Shown in pieces: positions 24,941-33,692 of a DNA stretch of 64,000 nucleotides (position 1 is the first letter of the stretch; every line of letters begins with the position of its first letter). The stretch comes from Heliomarina sp018223035. Its GTDB lineage: Bacteria > Pseudomonadota > Alphaproteobacteria > Rhodobacterales > Rhodobacteraceae. The notes beneath the pieces were generated by a model, which was not told where the DNA came from, ran no database searches, and saw only the letters and a program-made list of their open reading frames with translations. Position numbers and translations under genes: made by a program. The DNA is taken from contig JAAEZD010000021.1 of the NCBI GenBank assembly GCA_018223035.1, positions 26,590 to 90,589 of the forward strand, read 5' to 3'.

Positions 24941-26684
24941 CCTCGAACGGGTCCCATTCGTCCTCGACCTCGGGCAGCGCCTCGGTTTCGACATCGGCCG
25001 CGATTTGTTCCGGAGTGCGGATATCCTTGATCACTGCCTTTGGGAAACGGGCGAGCACGGCCTGCACCATCGGGTGGCTGCTGGCCTCTTCTCGCAGGGC
25101 GTTTTCCTTGGCATCGCGAACCTCTGCCACGGTGGGTGCGCCGCCGGTGGCGACGACGCTGACCGCCCAGCGGTTGCCGGTCCAGCGTTGCAGCGCGGAG
25201 CCGAGCCGCTGCGCCATGTCACCGGGTGCCGTATCGGTTGGCGAGAATTCGATGCGGCCCGGTGAATAGGAGACGAGACGCAGGCCGGTTTCGACTTCGA
25301 CCAGCAGTTTCACGTCGCGGTTGGCGCGGATCAGTTCGAGGACGTGCTCGAAGCTCGGATAATGGGCCAGCGCGCTGTTCGGAGCCTCGGCCGGAGCGGG
25401 CTGGGCGCCGCCACTGCTGCGGTGGGACACTGCATTGGTGCTGGACTGGTGATGCGCGCTGTGCCCGCCACCGCCACCACCGCCCGTCGGAGGCGGCGCG
25501 GAAGGCTGGGGCGGCTGCGGCGTGGTGCCGAGCTTGCGTACCAGTTCTTCGGGGCTGGGCAGGTCGGCCACGTGGGTCAGGCGGATCACGGCCATTTCGG
25601 CGGCCATCATCGCGTTCGGCGCGGCGGCGACTTCTTCCATGGATTTCAGCAGCATCTGCCACATGCGCGACAGCACCCGCATCGGCAGGTTCGCGGCCAT
25701 GTCGCTGCCGCGGGCGCGTTCGTCGGGCGAGATGGTCGGGTCTTCGGCGGCATCCGGGGTGATCTTTACGACCGAGACCCAGTGCGCGATCTCGGCCAGA
25801 TCTCGCAGCACCGCCATCGGATCGGCACCTTCGGCATATTGGGCGGAGAGTTCCGTTAAAGCCCCGGCGGCATCGCCGCGCAGGATCATATCCATCAGGT
25901 CGAGCACGCGGCCCCGGTCGGCAAGACCCAGCATGGCGCGGACCTGATCGGCGGTGGTTTCACCCGCCCCATGCGAAATCGCCTGATCGAGCAGCGATGT
26001 CGCATCGCGAGCCGAGCCTTCGGCGGCGCGGGTGATCAGGGCAAGCGCATCTTCGGAGATCTGCGCGTTTTCCGCCCCGGCGATCTTTTTCAGCAGGTCG
26101 ATCATGACCTCGGGTTCGATCCGGCGCAGGTCAAAGCGCTGGCAGCGCGACAGCACCGTGACCGGGACCTTGCGGATCTCGGTCGTGGCGAAGATGAATT
26201 TCACATGCTCGGGCGGTTCCTCGAGCGTCTTGAGCAGCGCGTTGAAGGCACTGGTCGAGAGCATGTGAACTTCGTCGATGATGTAGATCTTGTAGCGAGC
26301 CGAGGCGGCGCGATAGCGGACGGAATCGATGATTTCACGGATGTCGCCGACGCCGGTTCGCGAGGCGGCGTCCATTTCAAGCACGTCCACATGGCGGCCT
26401 TCCATGATGGCCTTGCAATGTTCGCATTCCCCGCAGGGATTGGTCGTCGGGCCGCCGTTGCCGTCGGGGCCGATGCAGTTCATGCCCTTGGCGATGATCC
26501 GCGCCGTGGTTGTCTTACCCGTGCCCCGGATGCCGGTCATGATAAAGGCCTGCGCGATGCGGTCGGCCTCGAACGCGTTTTTCAGCGTGCGGACCATCGC
26601 ATCCTGTCCGACCAGATCGGCAAAGGTTTCTGGGCGATACTTGCGGGCAAGAACGCGATATTGAGAAGGCGCGGTTTCGGACAT
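24933..26684 (-). CDS. dnaX: DNA polymerase III gamma/tau subunit
   Basis: A 583-residue clamp-loader ATPase. Domain I has Walker A GIRGTGKTTTARI, a zinc-binding run (CGECEHCKA), and Walker B IIDEVHMLS; the sensor 1 region is FATTEIRKVPVTVLSRCQRF. A Pro/Gly-rich linker (TGGGGGGGHSAHH) precedes the C-terminal tau part that contacts the polymerase. It lacks an obvious A-run slippery site. The ATG at 26684 (MSETAPSQYRVLARKYRP) matches the family; the open frame extends to 26726. It heads the dnaX-ridA-ybaB-recR operon. Confidence 0.96.
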   Translation of the reverse strand: MSETAPSQYRVLARKYRPETFADLVGQDAMVRTLKNAFEADRIAQAFIMTGIRGTGKTTTARIIAKGMNCIGPDGNGGPTTNPCGECEHCKAIMEGRHVDVLEMDAASRTGVGDIREIIDSVRYRAASARYKIYIIDEVHMLSTSAFNALLKTLEEPPEHVKFIFATTEIRKVPVTVLSRCQRFDLRRIEPEVMIDLLKKIAGAENAQISEDALALITRAAEGSARDATSLLDQAISHGAGETTADQVRAMLGLADRGRVLDLMDMILRGDAAGALTELSAQYAEGADPMAVLRDLAEIAHWVSVVKITPDAAEDPTISPDERARGSDMAANLPMRVLSRMWQMLLKSMEEVAAAPNAMMAAEMAVIRLTHVADLPSPEELVRKLGTTPQPPQPSAPPPTGGGGGGGHSAHHQSSTNAVSHRSSGGAQPAPAEAPNSALAHYPSFEHVLELIRANRDVKLLVEVETGLRLVSYSPGRIEFSPTDTAPGDMAQRLGSALQRWTGNRWAVSVVATGGAPTVAEVRDAKENALREEASSHPMVQAVLARFPKAVIKDIRTPEQIAADVETEALPEVEDEWDPFEDD

Positions 26685-26755
26685 GCAGACCTGTGGGGGA
26701 TAGGATTCGGGTGCTCGTTTCGGCACAGGTTAATGCGAGCGCGCAGGAAGGTCCA

Positions 26756-27142
26756 CTAAAGCAGCCAGAGCAGAACACCGGTGGCCAGCGCACCGACGGT
26801 AAGACCGGCTGCGAGAAGGGTAAAATTGCGCGCCGTCAGAGGTTCGGCGCGGTGGTCGTTGAGCCGCTCGAGCGTTTTGGAGGCATTGCGTCGTGCGGTC
26901 CAGAAAATGCCAATGGCGATGAGCAGAAAGATACTCGCGACAGTCTTGGCAAGCCACGTTGGCTCGAATGCGCCGAACAGGGCCCGGAGACCAAGCGCGA
27001 GGGCGACCGAAGCCATGCCGGTGCGCATCCAGCCCGCAAAGGTGCGTTCGTTGGCCTGAAGCGTCCGATCCTCGGCCCAGTCGGTCCGGTTTTCCGCCCA
27101 GCGGGTGTTGCGGTCTGCGTCGGAGGCGCCGTCATCCTGCAT
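26756..27142 (-). CDS. DUF202 family inner-membrane protein (YidH-like)
   Basis: A 128-residue protein with a polar N-terminus (TDWAEDRTLQANERTFAGWMRTG), then hydrophobic segments at about 43-60, 66-82 and 105-127. The stretch RT..A.ERTF..W.RT is the DUF202/YidH signature. The function is unknown. It lies 71 bases upstream of dnaX on the same strand and may share its transcript. Confidence 0.82.
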   Translation of the reverse strand: MQDDGASDADRNTRWAENRTDWAEDRTLQANERTFAGWMRTGMASVALALGLRALFGAFEPTWLAKTVASIFLLIAIGIFWTARRNASKTLERLNDHRAEPLTARNFTLLAAGLTVGALATGVLLWLL

Positions 27143-27219
27143 CTGTCATCTTTCCGGAACCATAATACCTCAAGTTATGTTAACTTTGAATTGAATTAGT
27201 GTGATTGGGAGGTGTCGCC

Positions 27220-28065
27220 ATGCGCTTGGGTGGAATTGGTCGCAGCCGTAACGTTGAAGACCGCCGTGGGCGGGGCATATCGGGCCGCGGCGGGGCGGTT
27301 GGTGGTATTGGGCTTGTCGGGTTTCTGGCGATCCTTGCCTTCGGATATTTCACCGGTGTGGATGTAACGCCTCTGCTGACTGGACAGGACAGCACCCAGA
27401 TGGTTGCCCGCGAGCCGACCCCGGCCGAGGAGCAGGAGGCGGAGTTTGCCTCTCGTGTGCTGACCACCACCGAGCAGATCTGGACCGAGGTCTTTGATGC
27501 GCAGGTTGACGGCGATTACGTGCCGCCGCAACTGGTGCTGTTTTCCGGCGTTACGCAGAGCCCCTGTGGCGGGGCCTCGGGTGCGACGGGGCCGTTTTAT
27601 TGCCCGGCGGACCGAAAGGCGTACCTCGACACCGCGTTTTTTGAGACCATGCACAGGCAGTTGGGAGCGAATGGCGACTTTGCGGCGGCCTATGTGATCG
27701 CGCATGAGGTAGGCCATCATGTGCAGAACCTTCTGGGTATCCTCGGGCAGGTCGATAACGCGCGCCGCCAGAGCAGCCAGGTCGAGGCCAATGCGCTGAC
27801 TGTGCGGCTGGAATTGCAGGCGGATTGCCTTGCCGGGATCTGGGCTCAGAAGGTCGGCGGGCTGATGGAGCGTGGCGATCTGCAGGAGGCGCTGAACGCG
27901 GCCCGCCAGATCGGCGATGACAAGTTGCAACGCGATGCCGGAAGAGTGCCGCAGCCGCATACCTTTACCCATGGCACCTCGGAGCAGCGTGAACGCTGGT
28001 TTGCCACGGGGTATGACAGTGGCGATCTGCGGGCCTGCGATACGTTTAGCGCGAATCGGTTATAA
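27220..28065 (+). CDS. Neutral zinc metallopeptidase (YpfJ family)
   Basis: A 281-residue membrane-anchored protein. The N-terminus is basic and Gly-rich (MRLGGIGRSRNVEDRRGRG), followed by one membrane segment (GGIGLVGFLAILAFGYF). The external domain carries the zinc motif HEVGHHVQ, preceded by CPADRKAYLDTAFF and followed by LELQADCLAGIWA, which provides the third ligand. This is the YpfJ/PF04228 family; physiological substrates are not known. GGGAGGT precedes the ATG. It is divergent from the DUF202 gene. Confidence 0.9.
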   Translation: MRLGGIGRSRNVEDRRGRGISGRGGAVGGIGLVGFLAILAFGYFTGVDVTPLLTGQDSTQMVAREPTPAEEQEAEFASRVLTTTEQIWTEVFDAQVDGDYVPPQLVLFSGVTQSPCGGASGATGPFYCPADRKAYLDTAFFETMHRQLGANGDFAAAYVIAHEVGHHVQNLLGILGQVDNARRQSSQVEANALTVRLELQADCLAGIWAQKVGGLMERGDLQEALNAARQIGDDKLQRDAGRVPQPHTFTHGTSEQRERWFATGYDSGDLRACDTFSANRL

Positions 28066-28106
28066 GGGTCTGGAGCGTGGGGACGTTCAGAGGGTACGGC
28101 CGAGGG

Positions 28107-28162
28107 TAAATCGCTGTGCGATTTATCGCTTTCGGTTTTTCGCGCAAATCCCGTTGGGATTT
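28107..28162. terminator. Two hairpins between metallopeptidase and SRP RNA
   Basis: TAAATCG/CGATTTA (28107-28125), with TTTCGGTTTTT after it, suits termination of the metallopeptidase. AAATCCC/GGGATTT (28146-28162) lies 11 bases after the SRP RNA 3' end on the minus strand and is followed there by GCGCGAAAAA, so it is a less typical terminator for ffs. Confidence 0.55.
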
Positions 28163-28172
28163 AACGCTTAAG

Positions 28173-28270
28173 TGAGAGGCTGGACATCGACCCAAGCGGG
28201 GCTCGTTGTGGCTGCTTCCTTCCGGACCTGACCAGGTTGGCGAGGCGCTTGCCCGCGCCAACCTCTCAAG
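28173..28270 (-). ncRNA. ffs: Signal recognition particle 4.5S RNA
   Basis: On the minus strand the SRP core CAGGTCCGGAAGGAAGCAGC is present, the universal Ffh-binding helix 8 loop region. Flanking arms pair: GAGAGGTTGG at the 5' end with CCAGCCTCTC at the 3' end, giving an RNA of about 98 bases. This is the short bacterial form without the Alu domain. It pairs with Ffh and FtsY for co-translational membrane targeting. The ends are estimated from the terminal helix. Confidence 0.95.
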
Positions 28271-28274
28271 ACCC

Positions 28275-28303
28275 CATATAGGGGTCGTGTTCCGGATTCG
28301 CAA
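28275..28303 (-). promoter_or_regulatory. Promoter of ffs
   Basis: On the minus strand TTGCGA and TATATG are separated by exactly 17 bases. The -10 box ends five bases before the inferred 5' end of the SRP RNA, matching a strong constitutive promoter. Confidence 0.75.
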
Positions 28304-28312
28304 GCGGGCGGT

Positions 28313-30241
28313 CTAAAGCGGGAGCGAGAGCCGCAGAAAACCGCATTCGTCGATACCGTTGCTGGTGACGTCGAGCGGCGCTATCTCTTCAAGGTATCTC
28401 TGCGCGTCCGGGCCAGTCTGAAGGCTGACCGACGTGCCGGGCATCGGGGCAAAGCGCCACGGGTGAGGCTCGGATTCCAGCGGATCGCGGGGCAGTTCAC
28501 CGGCCAGATAGGCGCGCAGTACACTGCGCAGCCCGACCGGATCGACCGGCAGGTGCCGCGCGTTTTCGAGGACTTTGAACCGGCCACCGGCAGCACGAAA
28601 ACTGTTCAGGGCCACTGCAAAGACATCGTCATCTTCGACCGCTTGCCCCTTATGGCAAAGATCGCGGATACGCCGGTGGTTACCGGGCCGCAGGGTGCCG
28701 TCGGGTTCAAATCTTGGCGGGATGGCGAGGTCGATCACGTAGGTCAGCCCGTAGATGACGTCGAATTCGTGCCCAGGCAGGTCCGGATCTATCAAGGCGG
28801 CGTGCTCGGCACCCGGCGGGATCTGGCGGAACAGGCAGGCGGACATTTCGAGCCAGTCCACAAGCTGCCCGCCGGAGACCATCACCGCGTGCAGATCGTT
28901 CTGAAAGGTCTGGAGGTCGCTCAGGTGGCGCAATGCAAGCGGACCCGCTGGAACATCGGTGTAATTGCCGGGGCCACTGCGTGCGCCATAGCGGCCCGGG
29001 GATGTTGCCGACAACAGCGGCAGCTCGGCAACCGGCGTGCCCTGCAAGAGCGGGCGCAACGCGGCCGCCTGCGCGGCAGCGACGGTTGCGAGAGAGCGAT
29101 CGGGGGCGATGAAGGAAAAGTAGCTGTGCAGCGGTTGGCTGACGCGGCCGACGGGACGGTTCAGCATCTCGACGGTATCGGCGTGATCCTCCGCCAGTTG
29201 CGCGACCAGCTCGGGGTCTTCCTCGGCGAGCGATTCAAGCTGCCCTTCGGGGGTGCGGCGGGCGATGGCACGTAGGCTCGAGCGGCTGCGGGCAATTTCC
29301 CAGCTACTGTCCCGGCGTTTCAAGTCGAGGTCTATGAGGCCGAGGTGAGAACCTGCCGCGCCCGCCATCACCACGGGCTTGCCGCACACCTTGCCGGCAC
29401 CGTGGTCGAGACCGTCGATCCCGGCGAAATCCGGGCCTGGTAAAAGCATGTGGCTGTGCCCGGCGATAATCACGTCGATCCCGTCGATTTCGGCGAGCGG
29501 GAGCACGGCGTTTTCCATGCGATAATGCGCGGGAGAACGGCTGATACCGGCGTGACAGAGGGCGACGATGATATCGCATTCCAGTGTTTGAAGCGTGCTG
29601 AGACTGGCGCGGGCGCTGTCGACGATATCGGCGATTTCAAGCTGGTGCCGGGGCAGATGGGTATTCCACATTAGGGTCTGCGGCGGCAGGAAGGACAGGA
29701 TGCCAAGCCGGATCGGCACTTCGACCGGTTCGGTAGGAGACGGTTCTCCTACTCTTTCGGCCGACGAATGGATCTGCACGATGCGGTCAAGGATCGCGAA
29801 ACGCGAAAAGCAGGGTGTCTGGGCCGGGCTGCGGCAGGTGGTATTCGTCGATAGCACCGGACAAGGAGCCTGAGCAATCGCCGAGCTGAGCGGTTTCAAT
29901 CCGAAGTCGAAATCGTGATTGCCAAGTCCGATGGCATCGTACCGTAGAGTGCCAAAGGCGCGCATCATCGGATGCGGCCGGTCCGGGTGGTGACGGACAA
30001 GATCGGCAAGCGGCGTACCCTGAAGGGAGTCGCCATTGTCGAAGAGAAAACAGGTCATGCCGTCCCTCTCAGCCTCGTGGCGGGCGTTGCGGATCAGGGT
30101 TGCCGTGCGGGTCATGCCAACGGAGGGGTCTTCACGGTTACTGCGATAATCGTAGCTCGTGAGATGCATGTGCAGATCGGTTGTCGCCATGAGGCGCAAC
30201 CTTGCATTCGTGCCGACGTCAATGAACCGTGAGCCGTTCAT
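28313..30241 (-). CDS. 5'-nucleotidase/2',3'-cyclic phosphodiesterase family (CpdB/UshA-like)
   Basis: A 642-residue metallophosphoesterase. The N-terminal catalytic domain has TTDLHMHL, DNGDSLQGTPL, GLGNHDFDFG and IAGHSHMLLPG, the two-metal ligands of the calcineurin-like fold. The C-terminal nucleotide-binding domain (about 360-600) has NYTDVPAGPLALRHL and FAVALNSFRAAGG, which resemble CpdB. CpdB hydrolyses cyclic and 3' nucleotides in the periplasm, yet no signal peptide is visible here. Start at 30241 follows AGGGGAGAGG; an in-frame TTG at 30313 does not add a signal sequence either. Confidence 0.85.
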   Translation of the reverse strand: MNGSRFIDVGTNARLRLMATTDLHMHLTSYDYRSNREDPSVGMTRTATLIRNARHEAERDGMTCFLFDNGDSLQGTPLADLVRHHPDRPHPMMRAFGTLRYDAIGLGNHDFDFGLKPLSSAIAQAPCPVLSTNTTCRSPAQTPCFSRFAILDRIVQIHSSAERVGEPSPTEPVEVPIRLGILSFLPPQTLMWNTHLPRHQLEIADIVDSARASLSTLQTLECDIIVALCHAGISRSPAHYRMENAVLPLAEIDGIDVIIAGHSHMLLPGPDFAGIDGLDHGAGKVCGKPVVMAGAAGSHLGLIDLDLKRRDSSWEIARSRSSLRAIARRTPEGQLESLAEEDPELVAQLAEDHADTVEMLNRPVGRVSQPLHSYFSFIAPDRSLATVAAAQAAALRPLLQGTPVAELPLLSATSPGRYGARSGPGNYTDVPAGPLALRHLSDLQTFQNDLHAVMVSGGQLVDWLEMSACLFRQIPPGAEHAALIDPDLPGHEFDVIYGLTYVIDLAIPPRFEPDGTLRPGNHRRIRDLCHKGQAVEDDDVFAVALNSFRAAGGRFKVLENARHLPVDPVGLRSVLRAYLAGELPRDPLESEPHPWRFAPMPGTSVSLQTGPDAQRYLEEIAPLDVTSNGIDECGFLRLSLPL

Positions 30242-30530
30242 GCTGCCGATGCCTCTCCCCTGAGGCGGGTTTGCCTGTGATCGTGTTTCTTTCGAATGTT
30301 CTGCCAGAGACAATTATTCATAAAAGATATACGGAGATTGCTAATTTACTAATTTTTGGTGACGCAACTTGTGTCAATTTTGGCGCTATATCGCGTCGGT
30401 TGAGCCTCTCGTGAAGTCGGGCCTCTGGTGAAATCGGGCGGCCCCTGTGTCTGAACCCGCCGCCGAATTGAATTGTGCGAAAAGCTGTGCGATTGGAACG
30501 AGTAACGGGTAAGTGGGGCGGGAAAAGAGA
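30242..30530. other. Divergent intergenic region with AT-rich core
   Basis: About 290 bases between the phosphoesterase and nudC. The core (30300-30370) is AT-rich. On the minus strand a perfect TTGACA box (30372-30377) precedes A/T-rich sequence that could hold a weak -10, a plausible promoter for the phosphoesterase. No gene or RNA is recognised. Confidence 0.4.
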
Positions 30531-31508
30531 ATGAAGCACGCGGAGAAAGTGACGTTTGGCGGGTCAGGGCTTAACCGCGCGGCGCATATCAGGATGGACG
30601 AGGACGCTTTGGCGGCGGCGATGGCCCATCCCAAGGCAGCCTGCGTACTGCTCTGGCGGGGCAAGCCACTTATGCGGGGCGAAGGCGAGCTGGCGCTGGT
30701 GCCGATGAACCACCCGATCCTCAAGCAAGGGCTTGGCGGCGACATCGAAGCACCGGTCTTTCTGGGACTCGAAGAAAGCGGCGCGCCGGATTTTGCCTGC
30801 GATATCTCGAAATGGGAGCCGGAGGGGCAGGATACCGGCAGCCTTGGTATGTTCGCGGATCTTTCCATGCAGCATCATCCGGATTTTCCGGAGGACTGCG
30901 TGTTCACCGAGTTGCGCCGGGCCATGGTGCACATCACGCCGCGCGATGCGGAACTGGCTGCGACCGCCAAGGCCATCGTGAACTGGCACGGGGCGCACCG
31001 TTTCTGTGCCCGCTGTGGTTCGCCGAGCAATGTAGCGCAGGCGGGCTGGCAGCGGATCTGCCCGAATTGCGGCACGCATCACTTCCCGCGTACCGATCCG
31101 GTTGTCATTATGCTGATAACGTATGGAAATTCGGTGCTGATGGGTCGGTCGCCCGGGTGGCCCGAAGGCATGTATTCGCTGCTGGCCGGTTTTGTCGAAC
31201 CGGGCGAGACGCTGGAGGCAGCGGTGCGACGCGAGGTTTTCGAGGAAGCGGGGGTGAGCGTCGGGGAGGTCGGCTATCTGGCCAGCCAGCCCTGGCCGTT
31301 TCCAGCCTCGCTCATGTTTGGCTGTCATGGCGAAGCGCTGAGCCGCGAGATAACCATCGACCCGGTCGAGATCGAGGATGCGATCTGGGTCAGCCGGGAG
31401 GAAATGATGTCGGCTTTTGCCGGGGAACACCCGGTTCTGAAACCAGCCCGCAAGGGCGCTATCGCGCATTTTCTTTTGGACAACTGGCTTGCAGATACGC
31501 TTGATTGA
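30531..31508 (+). CDS. nudC: NAD+ diphosphatase / RNA decapping Nudix enzyme
   Basis: A 325-residue protein. An N-terminal domain is followed by a zinc ribbon (CARCGSPSNVAQAGWQRICPNC, four cysteines) and a Nudix domain with GFVEPGETLEAAVRREVFEEAGV, a full GX5EX7REUXEEXGU box. The downstream SQPWPFPASLMFG is the SQPWPFPxS motif typical of NADH pyrophosphatases. It hydrolyses NADH or removes NAD caps from RNA. The ATG at 30531 follows GGGAAAAGAGA. Confidence 0.95.
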   Translation: MKHAEKVTFGGSGLNRAAHIRMDEDALAAAMAHPKAACVLLWRGKPLMRGEGELALVPMNHPILKQGLGGDIEAPVFLGLEESGAPDFACDISKWEPEGQDTGSLGMFADLSMQHHPDFPEDCVFTELRRAMVHITPRDAELAATAKAIVNWHGAHRFCARCGSPSNVAQAGWQRICPNCGTHHFPRTDPVVIMLITYGNSVLMGRSPGWPEGMYSLLAGFVEPGETLEAAVRREVFEEAGVSVGEVGYLASQPWPFPASLMFGCHGEALSREITIDPVEIEDAIWVSREEMMSAFAGEHPVLKPARKGAIAHFLLDNWLADTLD

Positions 31509-31568
31509 TACAACTACCGTAGGGCGCAGCCTCGCCATCGGCGGCGTCCAGAAGAAATCGGAAACTAC

Positions 31569-32036
31569 ATGAAATTCTCAACCCAGGAAGATGTCGAAGC
31601 GCCGATCGAGGCCGTATACCTCATGTTGAGCGATTTCGAGAGGTTCGAGCGCGCCGCGATCCGGCGCGGTGCCGAAGTTCAGCGTACCAGCAAGGTGCAT
31701 CCGCCCCATGTGGGCGCGGCATGGGACGTCAAGTTTTCCCTGCGGGGCAAGGCACGCACGATCCGGATTGAACTGGTAAAGGCCGTCGCGCCCGAAGAGT
31801 TGCTGTTCGACGCGACGTCGCAGGGACTGGAGACGCAAATGTCCGTCGAGCTTGTCGCGCTTTCGCAGAAACGCACGCGGGTTTCGATCGATCTGGCACT
31901 GACGCCGAAAACGATTTCGGCGCGGCTACTGGTTCAGTCGCTCAAGCTGGCCAAGTCCAACCTGTCCAAGCAATTCGAAGATCGGGTTGCCGAATATGGC
32001 AGGTTCATCGAGGACCATCACAGCCGAACGGCGTGA
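31569..32036 (+). CDS. SRPBCC family protein
   Basis: A 155-residue protein beginning MKFSTQEDVEAPIEAVYLMLSDFERFERAAIRRG, the first strand and helix of a START/polyketide-cyclase-like SRPBCC fold. It is all alpha/beta with no signal peptide or membrane helix. The ligand is unknown. It follows nudC by 60 bases on the same strand and is convergent with pheA. Confidence 0.75.
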   Translation: MKFSTQEDVEAPIEAVYLMLSDFERFERAAIRRGAEVQRTSKVHPPHVGAAWDVKFSLRGKARTIRIELVKAVAPEELLFDATSQGLETQMSVELVALSQKRTRVSIDLALTPKTISARLLVQSLKLAKSNLSKQFEDRVAEYGRFIEDHHSRTA

Positions 32037-32049
32037 TGGTTGATGTGCG

Positions 32050-32877
32050 TTAGGTTCGGTCTTCTGCGGCCGGGTACACCCCGAGAATTTTCAGACGCGA
32101 CGTGAAATAGCCCAGCTCATCGAGCGCGCGTTTCACATGGGCGTCCTCGGGGTGGCCTTCGATATCCGCATAGAACTGCGTCGCGGTGAATGAACCGTCC
32201 ATGTAGCTTTCGAGCTTGGTCATGTTGACTCCGTTGGTCGCGAAACCGCCCATTGCCTTGTACAGCGCCGCCGGAATGTTGCGGACCTGAAAGATGAAGC
32301 TGGTGATCATCGTGTCGCCGCGACGCGAAGAATCGGCCTTTGGAGACATGATCAGGAAGCGCGTCGTATTGTCGTGATTGTCTTCGATATGGCGGGCAAG
32401 CACGTCGAGACCATAAATTTCACCCGCGAGTTCCGCGGCCAGCGCGGCGGTCGCCGGGTTGCCTGTCTCGGCTACCTGTTTGGCGGATCCTGCTGTATCG
32501 GCGCCGGTGATGCGGTGGATGCCATGTTCTTTCAGGAAACTTTTGCACTGGCCGAGAAGCACCGTGTGGCTCATCGCGTGGGTAACCTGATCGAGCGTGG
32601 TGCCTGGCACCGCCAGAAGGTTGATGTGCACGCGCACGAAGGCTTCGTCGATGATATGCAGACCCGATTCAGGCAGCAGCGTATGGATATCGGCGACCCG
32701 GCCATAAGTGGAATTCTCGACCGGGAGCATCGCGAGATCGGCGGCACCGGATTTGACCGCGTCGATGGCATCCTCGAAGGTCCGGCAGGGCATGGCCTCC
32801 ATCTCAGGGCGCGCCTTGCGGCAGGCCTGATGGCTGTAGGCTCCGGGTTCTCCCTGGAAGGCTATGCGATTGGTCAT
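32050..32877 (-). CDS. pheA: Prephenate dehydratase
   Basis: A 275-residue enzyme converting prephenate to phenylpyruvate in phenylalanine synthesis. The catalytic domain (about 1-180) begins MTNRIAFQGEPGAYSHQAC and has PVENSTYGRV and the key threonine motif NTTRFLIM. The regulatory ACT domain (about 195-270) has NIPAALYKAMGGFATNGVNMTKLESY, which binds phenylalanine for feedback. It stands alone, without chorismate mutase. Confidence 0.95.
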   Translation of the reverse strand: MTNRIAFQGEPGAYSHQACRKARPEMEAMPCRTFEDAIDAVKSGAADLAMLPVENSTYGRVADIHTLLPESGLHIIDEAFVRVHINLLAVPGTTLDQVTHAMSHTVLLGQCKSFLKEHGIHRITGADTAGSAKQVAETGNPATAALAAELAGEIYGLDVLARHIEDNHDNTTRFLIMSPKADSSRRGDTMITSFIFQVRNIPAALYKAMGGFATNGVNMTKLESYMDGSFTATQFYADIEGHPEDAHVKRALDELGYFTSRLKILGVYPAAEDRT

Positions 32878-32987
32878 GACGGGACTTTCTGGGTGGTGGG
32901 CGAATAGTCGCGGTGTCTATACCTTGCCTCCGGGAAGGGGAAGGCTTAGACAATCGTCCGAAACGGATCAAATGGACTCGCGATCAA

Positions 32988-33491
32988 ATGGACACGATGA
33001 CCTCAACCAAAGTGGTTGCCTCTCTCTGTGGCGCCTTACTGGTGCTCCTGCTCGGCAAATGGGTAGCGGAAGAATTGTATCACGTCGGAGGTCATGGCGA
33101 GGCTGCCTATGTCATCGACACTGGCGCCAGCGATGAACCGGCCGAAGCTGAACCGGAAATCGATTTCACCGAGGTTATGGCATCGGCCAGCGCTGACAAG
33201 GGCGCGAATGTTTTCAAGAAGTGTCAGGCCTGCCACAAGCTTGGCGCGGGCGAGAACGCAACCGGTCCGACCCTGCATAACGTCGTTGGCCGCGATATCG
33301 CCGGCGTTGACGGGTTCGGTTATTCCGGCGCGCTGACCGAGATCGAAGGCGTCTGGGATTACGATCACCTGAACCGCTTCCTCGAGAACCCCAAGGGCTA
33401 TGCGCCGGGCACTGCGATGGGTTTCGCCGGTCTGAAGAAGGCCGAGGACCGCGCGAACGTGATCGCCTATCTTGAAAGCGTTGGCGACTAA
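32988..33491 (+). CDS. Membrane-anchored class I cytochrome c (CycM/c552-like)
   Basis: A 167-residue protein with an uncleaved N-terminal anchor (ASLCGALLVLLLGKWVAEE), an acidic spacer (EPAEAEPEID) and a class I cytochrome c domain with haem motif CQACH at about residue 80 and the axial methionine in APGTAMGFAGLK. It resembles membrane-bound CycM/cytochrome c552, which carries electrons from the bc1 complex to terminal oxidases. The start at 32988 or 32997 cannot be fixed; no strong ribosome-binding site is seen. Confidence 0.9.
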   Translation: MDTMTSTKVVASLCGALLVLLLGKWVAEELYHVGGHGEAAYVIDTGASDEPAEAEPEIDFTEVMASASADKGANVFKKCQACHKLGAGENATGPTLHNVVGRDIAGVDGFGYSGALTEIEGVWDYDHLNRFLENPKGYAPGTAMGFAGLKKAEDRANVIAYLESVGD

Positions 33492-33517
33492 CCGTCGAAC
33501 CTTTCGGAAAGTTTACG

Positions 33518-33546
33518 GGCCGCAGCGTGGTGCTGCGGCCTTTTTT
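33518..33546 (+). terminator. Terminator of the cytochrome c gene
   Basis: GGCCGCAGC and GCTGCGGCC form a perfect 9-bp stem over a five-base loop, followed by six T residues. Confidence 0.92.
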
Positions 33547-33692
33547 GCATTTTGATGCCGGATATTAGGACGTGTGAGCGCTCTTCACGTTTTCCTTACA
33601 TAATCTCAACTTGAATGTTGGCGCGCTCGCCAATTAGCCTAGGTCAGCAAGCAGCAAGGCGGAGAGAACACCGCCAATGGAGGAAGTGCCCG

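Noticed and set aside
24933..26684. Programmed frameshift in dnaX producing gamma
   Set aside because: No A-run slippery heptamer with downstream stem was seen between the ATPase domain and the linker.
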